Positions 24,178 to 33,374 of a stretch of 42,870 nt of DNA are shown piece by piece (the stretch's first letter is position 1; every line of letters starts with the position of its first letter). The position numbers and the translations under genes are program-made. Below the pieces are notes generated by a model. That model was given only the letters and a program-made list of their open reading frames with translations. It searched no databases and was not told the DNA's origin. Source of the stretch: a virus; the IMG/VR virus record IMGVR_UViG_3300037200_000030, positions 1 through 42,870 of that record. One strand, 5' to 3'.

Positions 24178-25225
24178 CTATTTTAGACCATACTTCCTGC
24201 CAGTTCCCAGAACTAGCTCCTTTGGAATAATCAGTTGCACGTGTCTCGAAGAAGTTCGCATACTCTACACCATTGAGGATCTCGACTAACCAGGGGAGAG
24301 GATGCACTTTGACTTGTTTACCCTGTTTATCAAAGTATCCACAAATAGGCTTGAGCTTTAGCTGCACTAATCGCCAGTCAGTTACTAGGCTGACGTAGTC
24401 CTTAACATCTTGCGGAGTCATACCCTCAACAGGTCCTAATGAAAAGGCTAGGTCTATGAACTTCTCTTCAAGAGTAAGCATTGTACGAGCTATTGTCCTA
24501 ATACTTCTTTTGACTACAGGTGTTACGGCTCCTGTCTCTTTATTCCATTCATGGTAAAGCTTAATCATGGCTTCACAGTGTAAACTCTCATCTCTTACTG
24601 ACCAGGTTACAATCTGCCCCATACCATTGAGGAGATTTCGACGAGGGAAATTAAGAATCATGGCAAACGAGGCAAACAGACTCATGCCTTCCGTGAAGGC
24701 TCCAAACATGGCTAGAGTCTTTGCTATGTCTGCGTCTGTGTCCATCTTGAACTTGTGCATGTATGCGGTCTTGTCTGACATCTCCTTGTAGTCACGGAAG
24801 GCTTCAAACTCAGTCTGTGGCATACCTAGAGTCTTCAGGATGAGGGCATAGGCGTCTATATGGACCGTCTCCATGTTGGTAAAGGCTGACATCATCATCT
24901 GAAGCTCAAGAGGCTTAAAGATAGGGAGAAGGCGCTCTATGTAGTTTCCACCAACCTCTACGTCTGCTTGGGTGAAAAACCGGAAGATTTGAGTGAGTAG
25001 AGCACGTTCGTTATTGGTCATCCGTGGAGAGGCCCAGTCCTTGAGATCGTTGCCCATTGGCACCTCTTCACCCATCCAATGTGTACGCTGCTGCTGCTTC
25101 CAGAACTCATAGGCCCAGGGATAGCGGGTTACGTCGTAAGTACCACTACTGACAAGCAAGGCACTCGGAGTAATTTTTACTTTCCCCAACAAACTCGGCT
25201 TTTCTTGCAGATCTTGATCTGACAT
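24161..25225 (-). CDS. nrdB: Class I ribonucleotide reductase small subunit
   Basis: A 354-residue R2 subunit holding the di-iron/tyrosyl radical centre. Ligands seen: FFTQADVEVGGNY (first carboxylate), TNMETVHIDAYALIL (Glu, His and the radical Tyr four residues after the His), FTEGMSLFASF (Glu) and VRDESLHCEAM (Glu and His). The length fits NrdB/NrdF. Its start lies 80 bases inside the NrdA gene in another frame. The first Met is kept because the next Met is too far downstream. With NrdA it makes dNDPs for phage DNA. Confidence 0.92.
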   Translation of the reverse strand: MSDQDLQEKPSLLGKVKITPSALLVSSGTYDVTRYPWAYEFWKQQQRTHWMGEEVPMGNDLKDWASPRMTNNERALLTQIFRFFTQADVEVGGNYIERLLPIFKPLELQMMMSAFTNMETVHIDAYALILKTLGMPQTEFEAFRDYKEMSDKTAYMHKFKMDTDADIAKTLAMFGAFTEGMSLFASFAMILNFPRRNLLNGMGQIVTWSVRDESLHCEAMIKLYHEWNKETGAVTPVVKRSIRTIARTMLTLEEKFIDLAFSLGPVEGMTPQDVKDYVSLVTDWRLVQLKLKPICGYFDKQGKQVKVHPLPWLVEILNGVEYANFFETRATDYSKGASSGNWQEVWSKIDEKQS

Positions 25226-26894
25226 AATATAAACTCTTTATTCCTTTTTCCCAGGCGGTAAAATGTAGTTGGTGAAGATCATGCTTATTTATGTTCGACG
25301 GTAGGAACAGGTTCAATGATTGGCTTTGACAGATGTACTTCTGTCTGTCTGCCGCTAAATCAATGATACATCTCTGATCTATCTCAAAAGCAGTCTTAAA
25401 AATTTCTTTTGCCCTAGCAGAAAGAAAAGGTAAATGCTGAACTGATCCTTCATGTTCAATGATAGACTGCCAAACATCTCCTATATCTGTTCCTTCCCCA
25501 TAATCCATTCCATCAAGTAACTCTTCAAGGTATTTATTTTTGACAATATACGAACCTGAGAGAGTTTTGTGGTTATAGACGTTCGCAGGAAAGGGTTCAA
25601 TGCCGGGACTAGAGCCGCCAGCAATTACACTAATTGAGGCCGTAGGAGCTATGGCTATCATATTACTAAAACGATATGGGTACCCCCCTAAGTCTGCGTC
25701 CTTGCAGGCTCCTTTTTCATGTGCTAGTTGGACTGAAGCTGCATTAGCCTCTTCCTTTATCTTTTTAAAGAGGTATTTGTTCCATGACTTAGCAAGTAAA
25801 CTCTCAAACGGTAGACCTCTAGATTGTAAGAACGAATGGAACCCCATAACTCCTAGACCCACTGATCTCTCTCGCATCGCGCTATATGCCGCATTATTGA
25901 TGTTTGTTTTCAATGCAAAATCTGTGAGCACATTATCAAGCATACGTAGAATGTCTTCAACAATAATCTCGTTATCCTTCCATTCATCGTAAGTCTCAAG
26001 GTTTAAGGACGCTAGACAGCATACAGCCGTTCTTTTCTCGTTTGTAGGGAGAGTGATCTCGCTGCAGAGATTTGAAGTCTTAACAGTTAGTCCATACGCT
26101 TGGTGAAACTTAGGTATGCTCTTATTTACTGTATCTATGAAGATGATGTAAGGCTCTCCAGTTTGTAGACGAGTCTCTAGGATACGTTGCCACAGTTCTC
26201 TCGCATCTACTGTTTTGATTACTTTTTGATCCACGGGCGAAAGGAGACTAAATACAGTACCATCGCGGACAGCACACATGAATAGATCACTAATACAAAT
26301 ACCATGATTTAAATTCAATCCCTTTCTATTAAAATCTCCACTGGCTTTTCGGATCTCTAGAAATTCCTCAATCTCTGGGTGATCGACTGGTAAATAAACT
26401 GCCGCAGCGCCTCTTCTGAGGCTCCCCTGGGAGATCGCAAGCGTAAGGCTGTCTTGAACGTGGATGAAAGGGATAACCCCGCTTGTTTCTCCAGCCTTAC
26501 GAACAGACTCTCCAATTGATCGGACGTTTCCCCAATAGGTTCCAATTCCTCCTCCTTTGGCTGAGAGCCATACGTTATCGTTCCAGGTGTCTACTATACC
26601 TTCTAAGCTATCTGGGACTTCGTTTAAGAAGCATGAAATAGGCAGGCCCCGATCTGTGCCTCCATTACTTAGGATAGGCGTGGCAGGCATAAACCACAAC
26701 TGAGACATGTAATCGTAGAGTCTCTGAGCATGCGCGGGGTTATCAGAGAAGGCTCCTGCGACACGGGCGAAAAGGTCTTGAGGACCTTCACCTGGGAGTA
26801 GGTAACGATCTTCGAGAGTTTTCTTTCCTAGTTCTTTTAATAAGTTGTTGCGGCTGTAATCTATAGTTATTGTACTATCTGTCTTAACTACCAT
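25146..26894 (-). CDS. nrdA: Class I ribonucleotide reductase large subunit
   Basis: About 582 residues; start ATG 26894, in an 11-base overlap with the PhoH gene (the frame is open further to 26975 but only by re-reading PhoH). Catalytic elements: PISCFLNEV (active-site Cys), SNLCSEI (thiyl-radical Cys), AVCCLASLNL (partner Cys) and the C-terminal SECLACQ (C-x2-C that passes electrons from thioredoxin or glutaredoxin). There is no N-terminal ATP-cone, so dATP feedback inhibition is probably absent, as in many phage enzymes. Confidence 0.92.
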   Translation of the reverse strand: MVVKTDSTITIDYSRNNLLKELGKKTLEDRYLLPGEGPQDLFARVAGAFSDNPAHAQRLYDYMSQLWFMPATPILSNGGTDRGLPISCFLNEVPDSLEGIVDTWNDNVWLSAKGGGIGTYWGNVRSIGESVRKAGETSGVIPFIHVQDSLTLAISQGSLRRGAAAVYLPVDHPEIEEFLEIRKASGDFNRKGLNLNHGICISDLFMCAVRDGTVFSLLSPVDQKVIKTVDARELWQRILETRLQTGEPYIIFIDTVNKSIPKFHQAYGLTVKTSNLCSEITLPTNEKRTAVCCLASLNLETYDEWKDNEIIVEDILRMLDNVLTDFALKTNINNAAYSAMRERSVGLGVMGFHSFLQSRGLPFESLLAKSWNKYLFKKIKEEANAASVQLAHEKGACKDADLGGYPYRFSNMIAIAPTASISVIAGGSSPGIEPFPANVYNHKTLSGSYIVKNKYLEELLDGMDYGEGTDIGDVWQSIIEHEGSVQHLPFLSARAKEIFKTAFEIDQRCIIDLAADRQKYICQSQSLNLFLPSNINKHDLHQLHFTAWEKGIKSLYYVRSRSARKAEFVGESKNYSECLACQ

Positions 26895-27564
26895 TGTTTT
26901 TCCTTTTATAGAAAGCATCGAAGCGTTCGATAACCGTTCTACAAATACCTTCCCTCTGAATGTCTTCAAGCCCAAACTGTGCTATACCAAATTCGTCTTC
27001 AAGCTTGAATAGGTTTAGTGCTACTGCCAGGCCACTTGTTCCATGAATATCCGATTGTGATATGTCTCCACAGAACACCATCCTAGAGTCTTTACCTAGT
27101 CTTGTCATGGCCATTTCTACTTGCTTAGGTGTTGTGTTCTGAGCCTCATCAATAATGATGAACTTCTCAGTAAATGTACGTCCCCTCATAAGCTCAAGAG
27201 GCACACACTCTATGGGGCTGTCTTCGCTGTCTAGAAGCCTTTGAATTGATGGTAGATTGAGGTCGATAATGGTATCCCAGATTGGCTCCATGAAAGGATT
27301 GAGTTTATCAGATAAAGTTCCAGGGAGATAACCAAAATCACGGCCAGCAGGCACAATAGGACGAGAAACAATAATACCGTTTGAGCGACCACTTAACAAC
27401 TCCTCAAAAGCTATGCACACTGCAACGAAAGTTTTTCCTGTCCCTGCTGGCCCAACGGCAAGGGTAATCCGTTTTTTCCGTATCGTGTCCCGTAGATTGA
27501 TCTGTGCTCTGGTTCTGGGCGACCAATTTAATGTATCTGTCGTATTGTTTTTGTAAGTTCTCAT
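26884..27564 (-). CDS. phoH: PhoH-like P-loop ATPase
   Basis: A 226-residue PhoH protein. Walker A is GPAGTGKT, Walker B is FIIIDEAQN, and the DNA/RNA-helicase-like VFCGDISQSD follows, all in family order. PhoH is a widespread, poorly understood ATPase, common in phages and probably acting on RNA. It sits between the DNA polymerase gene (four-base overlap) and nrdA. Confidence 0.9.
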   Translation of the reverse strand: MRTYKNNTTDTLNWSPRTRAQINLRDTIRKKRITLAVGPAGTGKTFVAVCIAFEELLSGRSNGIIVSRPIVPAGRDFGYLPGTLSDKLNPFMEPIWDTIIDLNLPSIQRLLDSEDSPIECVPLELMRGRTFTEKFIIIDEAQNTTPKQVEMAMTRLGKDSRMVFCGDISQSDIHGTSGLAVALNLFKLEDEFGIAQFGLEDIQREGICRTVIERFDAFYKRKNNGS

Positions 27565-29777
27565 CCACTTCTCTTAACCTCTGATTTAACAGTAAGGGGT
27601 ATGGTGAAGTCTATACCGTACTCTTCTTTGAGGGCCTTTACGGGCCAGTTACACATGATCTCTTCAATTTTCTTAATTTTGTTACCCATGATGTGTTTAT
27701 CTAAATCACTTTCATCATCCAACTCAAAACCTATTGAGTCATGTACGAAGAGTACCATAGGGAAGTTCATCTCGGCTAGACGTTTCATGGCGAGGAAGGC
27801 TATATGTGTGGATAGATTTTGTACAGGCACATTAACTGCCTGACGTAGTTTTCCGAAAAATGTTTGTCCATAATTTCCTCGGATAAGTTCAGGGTTTCCA
27901 AAATGTCGAATATATCCCGTTGGACATCGAACCTGCCCTGTATTGAGTATCTCTTTTTTTGTGTTAAGATAATATCTTTCAAAGCCGGGAAATGTTTGAT
28001 GCCACTTTTCGTGTAGTTGTTCACATTGTTGTATTGGGATATGAACTCCTTGTTTCTTTGCATACTCCCAAAGCGTAAAACCTGTTCCAATATAAAGCTG
28101 AGAGAAATTCGCACTCTTCGCAATTTGACGCTCTTTGTCGGTAACATCTTTTTCATCCTTGTCATAAAACATAGCGGCGAAGAAGGCATGTGGATCCCAT
28201 ATGGGATCTTTAGCGAACCGCGCTAGGATAGTTTCTTCTTGTGCTATCCAGGCAGCTACTCGAAACTCAATCGCTGAGTAGTCTACTGATAATAGCACCT
28301 TTCCAGGCGCAGCAGTGAAGAATTTCTTGAGCTTCCTGTCAAGATTCTGCACGTTAGGCTTCGTGGCTGAGGTCCTCCCGGTCTCCACTGAGACCATCTT
28401 GTACTCAGGGTGTGCCCTACCGTCTCCCTCGTTAGCTAGCTTCTCATAGGGCTTGATGTAGGTAGAGAGCTGCTTGGCCTGCTCCCGGTACTCCAGCAGC
28501 TCAGAGACGAAGGGAGTGGCCCTGTGGGCCTCTAGGATGTCCTTAGAAACGTGGGGGTTGCCGTTTTCTGTGAGTGGGTACCATATATGCAGCTCGTCGA
28601 GCTTCTCTGCTACCTGCTTGGTAGAGTTTGGGTTGATGTCAAACTTGTGGCTCTCTATAAGAGTACTGACTTCAGCTTTTGTTTCCAAAATTGCTTCCAT
28701 ACTGAGATGCACTCCTCGCAGAGACATGTCATCGAAGACTCTTCGCACAGGATAAATGAGATTTTCAAGAAGGTAAAAACGCTTATCGGAGGTAAGCTCT
28801 TTCTTAAAGAGTTGAAACAATTTGTAGGTGTACCAGGCGTCTCTTGCGTTGTAGAAGTAGAACTCGTCTGATCCGAGTTTTGCATGAAATGACTCTTTCC
28901 ATCCCGGTACTCCGAGATACTTCACTGCTAAGGCTTCGAGACCTCTAGGCTGAGTCTCATCCATGAAAAACGCCATATACATGGTATCATGGAAATCGTT
29001 AATACGAAAACCTTGCTTCCTAAGCATGGGGCCGTCGTAATGTAAGCTGTTGTGACCGACTGTTTTAACCTGTTCCAATAGAGCACAAATCCCTGATACA
29101 TCTCTACTGACGTAACAAATTTTCTCATTAGCCACGGCAATTTGGGTCGGATAATCTGTAAAGGTCCCGCTTTCGTCAACAGCTTCGATATCGTAGGCAA
29201 GTATATCACCATCTATGTCTTCTCCATTCCAGATTCTCCAGGGCACGGTGGTATCGGTTCTTTGCGGGCTACAGCGACGTATATCACTAACGACAGTCCG
29301 TTCCAAAGTCGAATTCTTCGCGAGGTATTCCAGACTATACGTACAAAATACTTTTGCATTTGTATTTAACTCAGGTATCGCGCTGAGTTCCTTTCCTCTG
29401 TTGTTTTTGATGCCTGATCGCTTCGTAACTGCTCTAAGGGACACATCTCCCATACATAGGATGTAGTTTGGTTGGGCTTGATGTATATCTTCTTTAAGGT
29501 ATACTCTGCATGCGTCGATGGACGAGACATTAAGTGTCGTATACTTCTTATCTGAAGCACATTTGACAGCATAAGTTTGGCAATATCCTGATATGTGTGC
29601 TTTCTGAAGTAGGCTAGACATAAGCGCACCGATCGCGCCCGCGAAGGGAGTATCCTCAAAATCCGCCCGTGAGTCTGGTTGATCGCAGATAATAAGAACA
29701 TCACACTTCTCAATTTTACTTTTTAGCACAGGTGATAAACAACCTAATGAAAGTGGACATAATTCACAACTTCTCAC
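27561..29777 (-). CDS. DNA polymerase: UDG-like domain + 3'-5' exonuclease + family A polymerase
   Basis: A 738-residue replicative polymerase starting at GTG 29777. Residues about 1-165 resemble family 4 uracil-DNA glycosylases (CELCPLSLGC; DTPFAGAIGALMSSLLQKA; NYILCMGDVSLRAV), but the GEAPG motif is CDQPD, so glycosylase activity is doubtful. Exonuclease motifs follow: DIEAVDE, HNSLHYDGPML and YNARDAWYTYK. The polymerase domain has motif A LLSVDYSAIEFRVAAW, motif B RQIAKSANFSQLYIGTG and motif C LFVHDSIGFE. Motif B differs from the usual KxxxFGxxYG by Ser for Gly and one extra residue before the Gly. It is the only DNA polymerase in the window. Confidence 0.9.
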   Translation of the reverse strand: MRSCELCPLSLGCLSPVLKSKIEKCDVLIICDQPDSRADFEDTPFAGAIGALMSSLLQKAHISGYCQTYAVKCASDKKYTTLNVSSIDACRVYLKEDIHQAQPNYILCMGDVSLRAVTKRSGIKNNRGKELSAIPELNTNAKVFCTYSLEYLAKNSTLERTVVSDIRRCSPQRTDTTVPWRIWNGEDIDGDILAYDIEAVDESGTFTDYPTQIAVANEKICYVSRDVSGICALLEQVKTVGHNSLHYDGPMLRKQGFRINDFHDTMYMAFFMDETQPRGLEALAVKYLGVPGWKESFHAKLGSDEFYFYNARDAWYTYKLFQLFKKELTSDKRFYLLENLIYPVRRVFDDMSLRGVHLSMEAILETKAEVSTLIESHKFDINPNSTKQVAEKLDELHIWYPLTENGNPHVSKDILEAHRATPFVSELLEYREQAKQLSTYIKPYEKLANEGDGRAHPEYKMVSVETGRTSATKPNVQNLDRKLKKFFTAAPGKVLLSVDYSAIEFRVAAWIAQEETILARFAKDPIWDPHAFFAAMFYDKDEKDVTDKERQIAKSANFSQLYIGTGFTLWEYAKKQGVHIPIQQCEQLHEKWHQTFPGFERYYLNTKKEILNTGQVRCPTGYIRHFGNPELIRGNYGQTFFGKLRQAVNVPVQNLSTHIAFLAMKRLAEMNFPMVLFVHDSIGFELDDESDLDKHIMGNKIKKIEEIMCNWPVKALKEEYGIDFTIPLTVKSEVKRSG

Positions 29778-29931
29778 CGTTTAAACAATACTTTCTAGCA
29801 TTTTCTAATGCGTCTTGCTTACGCATCTCGTAAGTAATTCCTCTAGCTGCATATCCTAGTAACGTATTACTAGAGTGTTTTCTATATCCTAGCCATAATT
29901 TGCACTCTTTGCATTTACCGCAAGCTTTCAT
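29764..29931 (-). CDS. Small Cys-rich protein, possible zinc-binding (55 residues)
   Basis: A 56-codon ORF between the SNF2-like helicase gene (ATGA overlap at 29931) and the polymerase gene (14-base overlap). It begins MKACGKCKECKLWLGYRKHS, with three Cys spaced C-x2-C-x2-C, and has one more Cys near the end (RKYCLNGEKL), enough for one zinc site. It is basic. Neatly filling the gap in the operon supports it as a real gene. Function unknown, possibly DNA or polymerase binding. Confidence 0.65.
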   Translation of the reverse strand: MKACGKCKECKLWLGYRKHSSNTLLGYAARGITYEMRKQDALENARKYCLNGEKL

Positions 29932-31280
29932 TTCATTCCACCAAATAGAATTTCTTCGAGTTTTTGATTTTGTACAGACTCGTTCACAGACTTCTTCAGC
30001 TCTAAAGTACGCGCGATGTATGAATCAATAGTATTAGGAACGCGATAGAAAGTGACGCATTTACTCTTCCCTGGGCTGTAGATTCTGTCCTGCGCTTGCT
30101 GCTGTTCCGCATAGCTGAATGTCTCTGAGACAAAAAGAGCATGTGTAGCGCCTGCCAGTGATATTCCAGTGCCTCCAGCTTGGATTTGTGCTATGGCAAC
30201 CATAGGATATGATCCCTTGTTGATCTCCTGAATCGCTGCTTGCCGGTCCTGAAGGGATGTGCTCCCCTGAATTGTCACTACCCTGCATTTCAATCTCTTT
30301 TCTATCTCTGTGCGGTACGTTTCTACTTCCCAAGTGAACTTACAGAAGATCACTGCCTTCTCGCCAGACTCGATTATCTCCTCCAGATCCTCGATCACTG
30401 CGTCGATCTTCGCGGTGTGGACAGGTACAATACCAATGTCTGAGCTTACAAAACCGGAGGTAATTTGTTGAAAACGTAAGAAGCGGGTAAGGCAGTGGGT
30501 CCCATTGATCGTCTGGCCGTTGATCTTTGCTATCCATTCCTTCGCCAACTTTCTATAGAGTGCCATGACTGCGGGAGGTAAATTAATTCTACGCTCTACG
30601 AACTGATATGTATCGGGTCCAAAGACTTCTGCACGCTTGACTATTGTAGCCCATTTCTTGAGTTTTGTCTCTAGCTCAGGTAAGTTATTATACCCTAGAA
30701 TCTTGTTGTGGAACATCATGTCAGTGATAAGATAACGCTGCTTGAACTTTGTAAAGGAAGAGAACCAATCGTCTTGATCTAGACCGGACATCTGTCCCCA
30801 TAAGTTACCGTAGTTGTTCGGTGTAGGTGTACCTGTTAGCGTACGAACGTATGTAGCTCTCTTAGCTAGCTTACGGAAGGCACGACCGCGCTTGGATGAA
30901 GGGGACTTGAAGCGATGGCTCTCATCCGCTATCAGGGCTGTCATGGTGAGGTTTGGCATGGCTTGGAGTATCAGGGCAAGCCTATCATCATTGATAACCA
31001 CTGTAGAGGCCGGGCAGGCCCTTAAAAGGGCAACGGTATCTTTGACGGTTCCCTCATACCCGTTGAGGATGGTTATGCCTTGTGCAGCTCCCTCCTCTAT
31101 CCAGTAAGGACACACAGTCTTAGGAGCTGTGATTAGGCAGGGAGGCGTGCCCCACGCCTTGAGGTACTCCACAGCAAGACGGGTCTTACCTAGGCGAGGT
31201 TCAGCAAAGATGGCCCGTTTAGGGGTACAGCCATGATCTCGTAGATCGGTTGCCTGCCAAGGTCGAAGGGGTAGGCTCAT
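29928..31280 (-). CDS. SNF2-type superfamily 2 helicase/translocase
   Basis: A 450-residue SF2 enzyme. Motif I is AEPRLGKTRLA (Lys-Thr kept, first Gly replaced), motif II is ADESHRFKS, and motif III is TLTGTPTPN. The second RecA domain has AVIFCKFTWEVETY, motif V IQAGGTGISLAGATHALF and motif VI QAQDRIYSPGK. The compact length lacks accessory domains. Phage SNF2-like proteins probably move on duplex DNA in replication or recombination. An AT-rich 68-base gap with TATAAT on this strand precedes the gene, but no matching -35 box was found. Confidence 0.85.
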   Translation of the reverse strand: MSLPLRPWQATDLRDHGCTPKRAIFAEPRLGKTRLAVEYLKAWGTPPCLITAPKTVCPYWIEEGAAQGITILNGYEGTVKDTVALLRACPASTVVINDDRLALILQAMPNLTMTALIADESHRFKSPSSKRGRAFRKLAKRATYVRTLTGTPTPNNYGNLWGQMSGLDQDDWFSSFTKFKQRYLITDMMFHNKILGYNNLPELETKLKKWATIVKRAEVFGPDTYQFVERRINLPPAVMALYRKLAKEWIAKINGQTINGTHCLTRFLRFQQITSGFVSSDIGIVPVHTAKIDAVIEDLEEIIESGEKAVIFCKFTWEVETYRTEIEKRLKCRVVTIQGSTSLQDRQAAIQEINKGSYPMVAIAQIQAGGTGISLAGATHALFVSETFSYAEQQQAQDRIYSPGKSKCVTFYRVPNTIDSYIARTLELKKSVNESVQNQKLEEILFGGMK

Positions 31281-31348
31281 AGTCGGTTTTCCTCGTAAAA
31301 AAGTGGTTGGTTGGAGGTTTACCCCCCTATATATATTATACTGGTCTA

Positions 31349-33001
31349 TTAGGGACCCAGTGTGTCTTTTAGATTAGAAAGCCGAAGTTTTACAACATTC
31401 CCAGTAAGTCCAGTTTCATCGGCTATACGTTTCCATCCCCAAGAAGGGTTAGCTAATTTACACTCTGCAACTTTTATATATGCTTCATCACTGAATGCAG
31501 TAGGTTCCATATCATGTAGGTTTATAGTTTCCTCTATAACTTCTTCACTACGCTTTTCAATTTTATCGAATCCTTTTACTACATATATTTCACTAGGTAC
31601 ATTTATACCGTCTTCATTCTCTTCTAGTACAGGTGTACCATTAGGGTTAGTTTCAAGCATCCATCCTCCATGAAACAATATGTCATAGTTAGGTTTCTTA
31701 TAGTTAGATTTTTTTACATGTAGTTTCAAGCGATCTTTCGATGAAGTAGCATGTAGTAGTGCTCTAGGTATGTTCTCCATATCTTTAGGTCCGTTAAAGT
31801 CCTGTGACTTATTTTCGTGAAAGGTTCCAAGTATGGTTACTTTCATTTCTTGTGCAATAATAGAAAGTGGTGATAGAATAGGCCTAGCCTTTTCAGCTAG
31901 ACTAGAACCTTTCATAGCAGAATCAAAAATGTCATATATAGAATCTATATATATAAAATCTAAATGTTTCTGTTCTAATGCACTTACTAGTTTTTCTGCA
32001 TCTTTAGGGAATCTCCAATCATTTCCTATATTAACCAAATTTTTGAAAAGTTTCTTATCAAAGTTCTCCATGCCTAGTCTCACTCCATTACTAAAGTGTT
32101 CAAAAGTTTCTTCCGTAGCACTAAACCCTACAGTTAGTCCTTTTTTCAATAAGTTACCCACTAACCAAGGGACCCATGTACTTTTGCCAATACCGCCTGT
32201 GCCGTACTGAAAGGTTAATTTATGCTGTGGTATAAATCCATGAAGTATCCATTTTATAATAGGTTGTTCATCAGGTAAATCATAGGCGGTTATCCAAGGA
32301 TTAACTGTGAAGTTATGTTCTATTTCTGTATCATATTTCATGCATGAGTGTGCTATGCGTTCTACATCTTTTGCCTCTATCTCTCTCCCTTCAGGCTGTG
32401 CTACTATCCCGACGTTAACTATGGCCGCGAGACCGTAAGCGATAGCATTCTCGGAGTATCCTATGCCTCGCAGTGCCGAACCGATCTTGTGAAGGCTGTT
32501 GTCTCGTATGCCGTCTGGCATAACATCAAACTCATCAACACCTGTGGAATCCTTTTTAAGGCCCTTAGCAGGCTCAACGATGCGGTCGAGCAACCATTGA
32601 GGGGCTAGGACAGGCTCAGAGTATCCAACAAGACTGTAGGGCCTCCCATCAATCTCAGAGCCAGGTCCTACAATGTACCCATTACATTTCACATCTGCTA
32701 TCTTTGTACCATCACTTGCTTTTAGGATTGTGTTCTTGCCTTTGTACCCTTCTGGTATGCGATAGAGATAGTGCATACCTATAGCATCAGTACGTGCTGT
32801 ACGTTGTTTCCATGTATCCGGTAGTGCAACTTCATATTGTGCTCTACCCGGGTGGTTAGAGTCAAAGTCAACAACGACGTACTCACCATCTAGTACTATC
32901 CCATAGTTACCATCAGGCATTATATTTGTAGCATCATGGTGACCGTGAATTGTGGCAGGAATTTTTGAATTTGGTTTAAGTTTTACATATTTCATACCCA
33001 T
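31349..33001 (-). CDS. PrimPol primase fused to RepA/DnaB-like helicase
   Basis: A 550-residue bifunctional replication protein. The N-terminal 160 residues form a primase-polymerase domain: YVVVDFDSNHP (metal Asp pair) and IGMHYLYRIP (His). From about 225 there is a RecA-type helicase/ATPase (RepA or AAA_25 type): KWILHGFIPQHKLTFQYGTG leads into Walker A (GTGGIGKST), then DFIYIDSIYDIFDSAMKG as Walker B and ILGTFHENKSQ. The C-terminal 60 residues look like a winged or HTH DNA-binding domain (NPSWGWKRIADETGLTGNVV). It primes and unwinds for the family A polymerase. Confidence 0.85.
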   Translation of the reverse strand: MGMKYVKLKPNSKIPATIHGHHDATNIMPDGNYGIVLDGEYVVVDFDSNHPGRAQYEVALPDTWKQRTARTDAIGMHYLYRIPEGYKGKNTILKASDGTKIADVKCNGYIVGPGSEIDGRPYSLVGYSEPVLAPQWLLDRIVEPAKGLKKDSTGVDEFDVMPDGIRDNSLHKIGSALRGIGYSENAIAYGLAAIVNVGIVAQPEGREIEAKDVERIAHSCMKYDTEIEHNFTVNPWITAYDLPDEQPIIKWILHGFIPQHKLTFQYGTGGIGKSTWVPWLVGNLLKKGLTVGFSATEETFEHFSNGVRLGMENFDKKLFKNLVNIGNDWRFPKDAEKLVSALEQKHLDFIYIDSIYDIFDSAMKGSSLAEKARPILSPLSIIAQEMKVTILGTFHENKSQDFNGPKDMENIPRALLHATSSKDRLKLHVKKSNYKKPNYDILFHGGWMLETNPNGTPVLEENEDGINVPSEIYVVKGFDKIEKRSEEVIEETINLHDMEPTAFSDEAYIKVAECKLANPSWGWKRIADETGLTGNVVKLRLSNLKDTLGP

Positions 33002-33058
33002 TACAACCTCTGCAAACCCTTGAATGGTTGCAATAATCTTTATCTATTATAGGGGGTA

Positions 33059-33074
33059 TCCATCCATCCATCCA
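33059..33074. repeat. Four-copy TCCA tetranucleotide repeat between trx-like and primase genes
   Basis: TCCA repeats four times exactly at 33059-33074, directly after the 3' end of the thioredoxin-like gene on the minus strand. TATAAT follows on the minus strand at 33047-33052, with no recognisable -35. It may be a slippage-prone spacer or chance. Confidence 0.5.
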
Positions 33075-33374
33075 TTATAACACACCCTTACGTAAAAAAT
33101 TAAGTACGTCCGAATATTTGTTATATCCTACGAGCCTAGCTATCTCTTTAGGAGGTTGATGTCTACCAAGCAAAACTGTGGTAGGCACGCCTAGTACCCT
33201 GTGTTGGCTCAGGATCCACTCTTCTGTCTCGTCCACTAAGAAGTACTGGGTAGCCTGGTACTGGCCACTGTAGGCCTCTACAGCACGTTCTAGGACAGGT
33301 CCGAACGCTTGACTTGGTCCGCACCAGGCAGCATAGAAGAAAAGGACCTGTGGTTTATGTATTGATATGGGCAT
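33075..33374 (-). CDS. Thioredoxin-like protein with a CGPS active site
   Basis: A 99-residue thioredoxin fold: VLFFYAAWCGPSQAFGPVLE at the active site, then YFLVDETEEW, the cis-Pro loop VLGVPTTVLL and a final helix. The usual W-C-G-P-C is W-C-G-P-S, so the resolving Cys is missing and dithiol reduction of ribonucleotide reductase is unlikely. It is the first gene of the replication operon after a terminator. It may act as a binding partner (as host thioredoxin does for T7 DNA polymerase) or in monothiol chemistry. The start directly abuts the T-tract of the terminator. Confidence 0.8.
   Translation of the reverse strand: MPISIHKPQVLFFYAAWCGPSQAFGPVLERAVEAYSGQYQATQYFLVDETEEWILSQHRVLGVPTTVLLGRHQPPKEIARLVGYNKYSDVLNFLRKGVL

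Noticed and set aside
26894-26975. Longer start for nrdA at 26975
   Set aside because: The extra residues overlap the PhoH C-terminus and look unlike NrdA N-termini; ATG 26894 fits the usual short overlap.
31300-31340. G2 repeats (GGTTGGTTGGAGG) as a regulatory quadruplex
   Set aside because: Only two-layer tracts on the strand opposite to the transcript, with no supporting context.
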